Assembly: GCA_946892075.1 (NCBI GenBank) | Contig: CAMPNZ010000062.1 | Span: 1 to 7,514, forward strand | DNA length: 7,514 nt | Direction: 5' to 3' | Source of the DNA: an uncultured Coriobacteriales bacterium | GTDB lineage: Bacteria > Actinomycetota > Coriobacteriia > Coriobacteriales > Eggerthellaceae | Part shown: positions 6,618-7,514 of the stretch, piece by piece | Layout of the letters: each line of letters begins with the position of its first letter | Position numbering within the stretch: position 1 is the stretch's first letter | The notes under the pieces: generated by a model | Seen by the model: only the letters and a program-made list of their open reading frames with translations | Told to the model about the DNA's origin: nothing | Database searches by the model: none | Program-made: the position numbers and the translations under genes

Positions 6618-7514
6618 ATGACCAATTCCACTCCTCTTCTGGAAATAAACGACCTGTCGCTTTCCTTTACCAGCTATGCGCAAGGCCTGCGCCAAATTTC
6701 TACGCAGGTGCTGAAGAACCTGTCGCTGAAGCTGCATGCTGGCGAAGTGTTTACCATTGTGGGCTCGTCAGGTTCAGGAAAAAGCCTGCTTGCAGAAACA
6801 ATTCTGGACATCTTGCCGAAAAACGCGCATGTAACGGGCAGCATTAAGCTTGACGGCGCGCCAGCAACGCGTGCGAGCCTGCGCAAAATGCGCGGACGCG
6901 AGCTGCTGTACGTTCCGCAAGGGGTAACAAACCTTGACCCGCTGATGAAAGTGGGCCATCAGGTGTGCCTGCGTCCCGAGCAAAAGCAGTATCAAGAAGC
7001 GGCGTTTAAGCGCCTTGAGCTAAGCGATGCGGTAACGAAGCTGTATCCTTTTGAGCTTTCGGGCGGCATGGCACGGCGAACGTTGGTGTCAACAGCGCTT
7101 TTGGGAACGCCTCGCATGGTGATTGCCGACGAGCCAACACCGGGTATGACGCTTGACCAGGCGCGCGAAACGCTGCAGCTGTTCCGCGACATGGCCGATA
7201 AGGGTGCGGGCGTTATCGTGATCACGCACGACCTTACGCTTGCGCTGGAAATTTCTGACACAATTGGCGTGTTCTACGATGGAACGATTATCGAACAGGC
7301 ACAAAAAAGCCAGTTCACAGGCTTAGGCGAACAGCTCAAGCAGCCGTTTACGAGGGCGCTGTGGTGTGCGCTGCCACAAAACGAGTTCTCAACACCCAAG
7401 CACACTGGCGCTGCTGGCCATGCAACAAGCAACGCCTCCCCTGCCAGCCAGCCTGAAAGCGCACCCGCAAAGGACGCAGCCCAGCACGCAGCCCAGAACA
7501 GATGCGTGCTGGGC
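6618..7514 (+). CDS. ABC importer ATPase (NikD/DppD-like), open at window end
   Basis: This cytoplasmic ATPase drives transport through the two upstream permeases. The reading frame is open for 299 codons to the window edge. Motifs: Walker A GSSGSGKS (49-56), Q-loop Gln101 (YVPQG), signature LSGGMARR (147-154) preceded by KLYPFE as in NikD, Walker B MVIADE (167-172), and switch His204 (ITHD). The D-loop reads PGMT (175-178) where PGLD or a similar sequence is usual, so Thr replaces the Asp. The family core ends near 'ALPQNEF' (251-257). An Ala/Gln/Pro/Ser-rich tail follows (258-299) with no recognisable domain; it could be a C-terminal tail or a linker to a second fused ATPase. Start choice: ATG at 6618 with AAGGAG (6606-6611) six bases upstream. 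Such systems usually have a second ATPase, which is not visible here. Confidence 0.9.
   Translation, partial: MTNSTPLLEINDLSLSFTSYAQGLRQISTQVLKNLSLKLHAGEVFTIVGSSGSGKSLLAETILDILPKNAHVTGSIKLDGAPATRASLRKMRGRELLYVPQGVTNLDPLMKVGHQVCLRPEQKQYQEAAFKRLELSDAVTKLYPFELSGGMARRTLVSTALLGTPRMVIADEPTPGMTLDQARETLQLFRDMADKGAGVIVITHDLTLALEISDTIGVFYDGTIIEQAQKSQFTGLGEQLKQPFTRALWCALPQNEFSTPKHTGAAGHATSNASPASQPESAPAKDAAQHAAQNRCVLG
7479..7514 (+). repeat. Perfect 12-base inverted repeat at the window edge
   Basis: GCCCAGCACGCA (7479-7490) pairs exactly with TGCGTGCTGGGC (7503-7514) around a 12-base loop, and the dyad may extend past the window. GCAGCCCAG is also repeated at 7476-7484 and 7488-7496. It lies in the Ala/Gln-rich tail of the ATPase frame. 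It could be an RNA hairpin at or near the gene end, or simply repeat expansion in a low-complexity linker. Confidence 0.55.

Overview
This window looks like part of a chromosome from an anaerobic bacterium. It carries the end of a membrane-bound respiratory formate dehydrogenase locus, followed by a peptide/nickel-type ABC importer operon; every gene reads on the + strand. Base composition looks roughly balanced, with many GCG, CGC and GAA codons. A FdnH/FdnI-type dehydrogenase beside a Tat-exported lipoprotein would suit an anaerobic actinobacterium such as a Coriobacteriia member, but nothing here fixes the taxon and that placement is only a guess.

Region 1 (1-2380) is the formate dehydrogenase block. 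It holds the C-terminal part of the iron-sulfur beta subunit, the complete cytochrome b gamma subunit (375-1295), and an FdhE-type accessory protein with four CxxC motifs (1313-2380). The catalytic alpha subunit should lie upstream, outside the window. The end of the beta gene appears to need a -1 frame change near position 280. The shifted frame gives an acidic FdnH-like tail whose stop codon overlaps the gamma start codon.

Region 2 (2381-2878) is a 498-base non-coding stretch. It contains two related perfect palindromes (2441-2457 and 2503-2529), short direct repeats, and an AT-rich promoter-like zone. That zone has a dyad and a partial match to one published NikR operator type just upstream of the transporter operon.

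Region 3 (2879-7514) is the ABC importer: a Tat-type lipoprotein substrate-binding protein, a GC-rich hairpin-forming spacer (4547-4767), two permeases overlapping by 8 bases, and an NikD/DppD-like ATPase that runs off the window. The ATPase has an Ala/Gln/Pro-rich tail, and its DNA ends in a perfect 12-bp inverted repeat at the window edge. The binding protein should capture the substrate outside the membrane, the permeases form the channel, and the ATPase powers it. The substrate is unproven; nickel or a peptide is most likely.

I see no clearly new biological system. The most useful leads are the apparent frameshift in the beta subunit, the paired palindromes, the possible NikR-type operator, and the hairpin spacer between the binding protein and permease genes.
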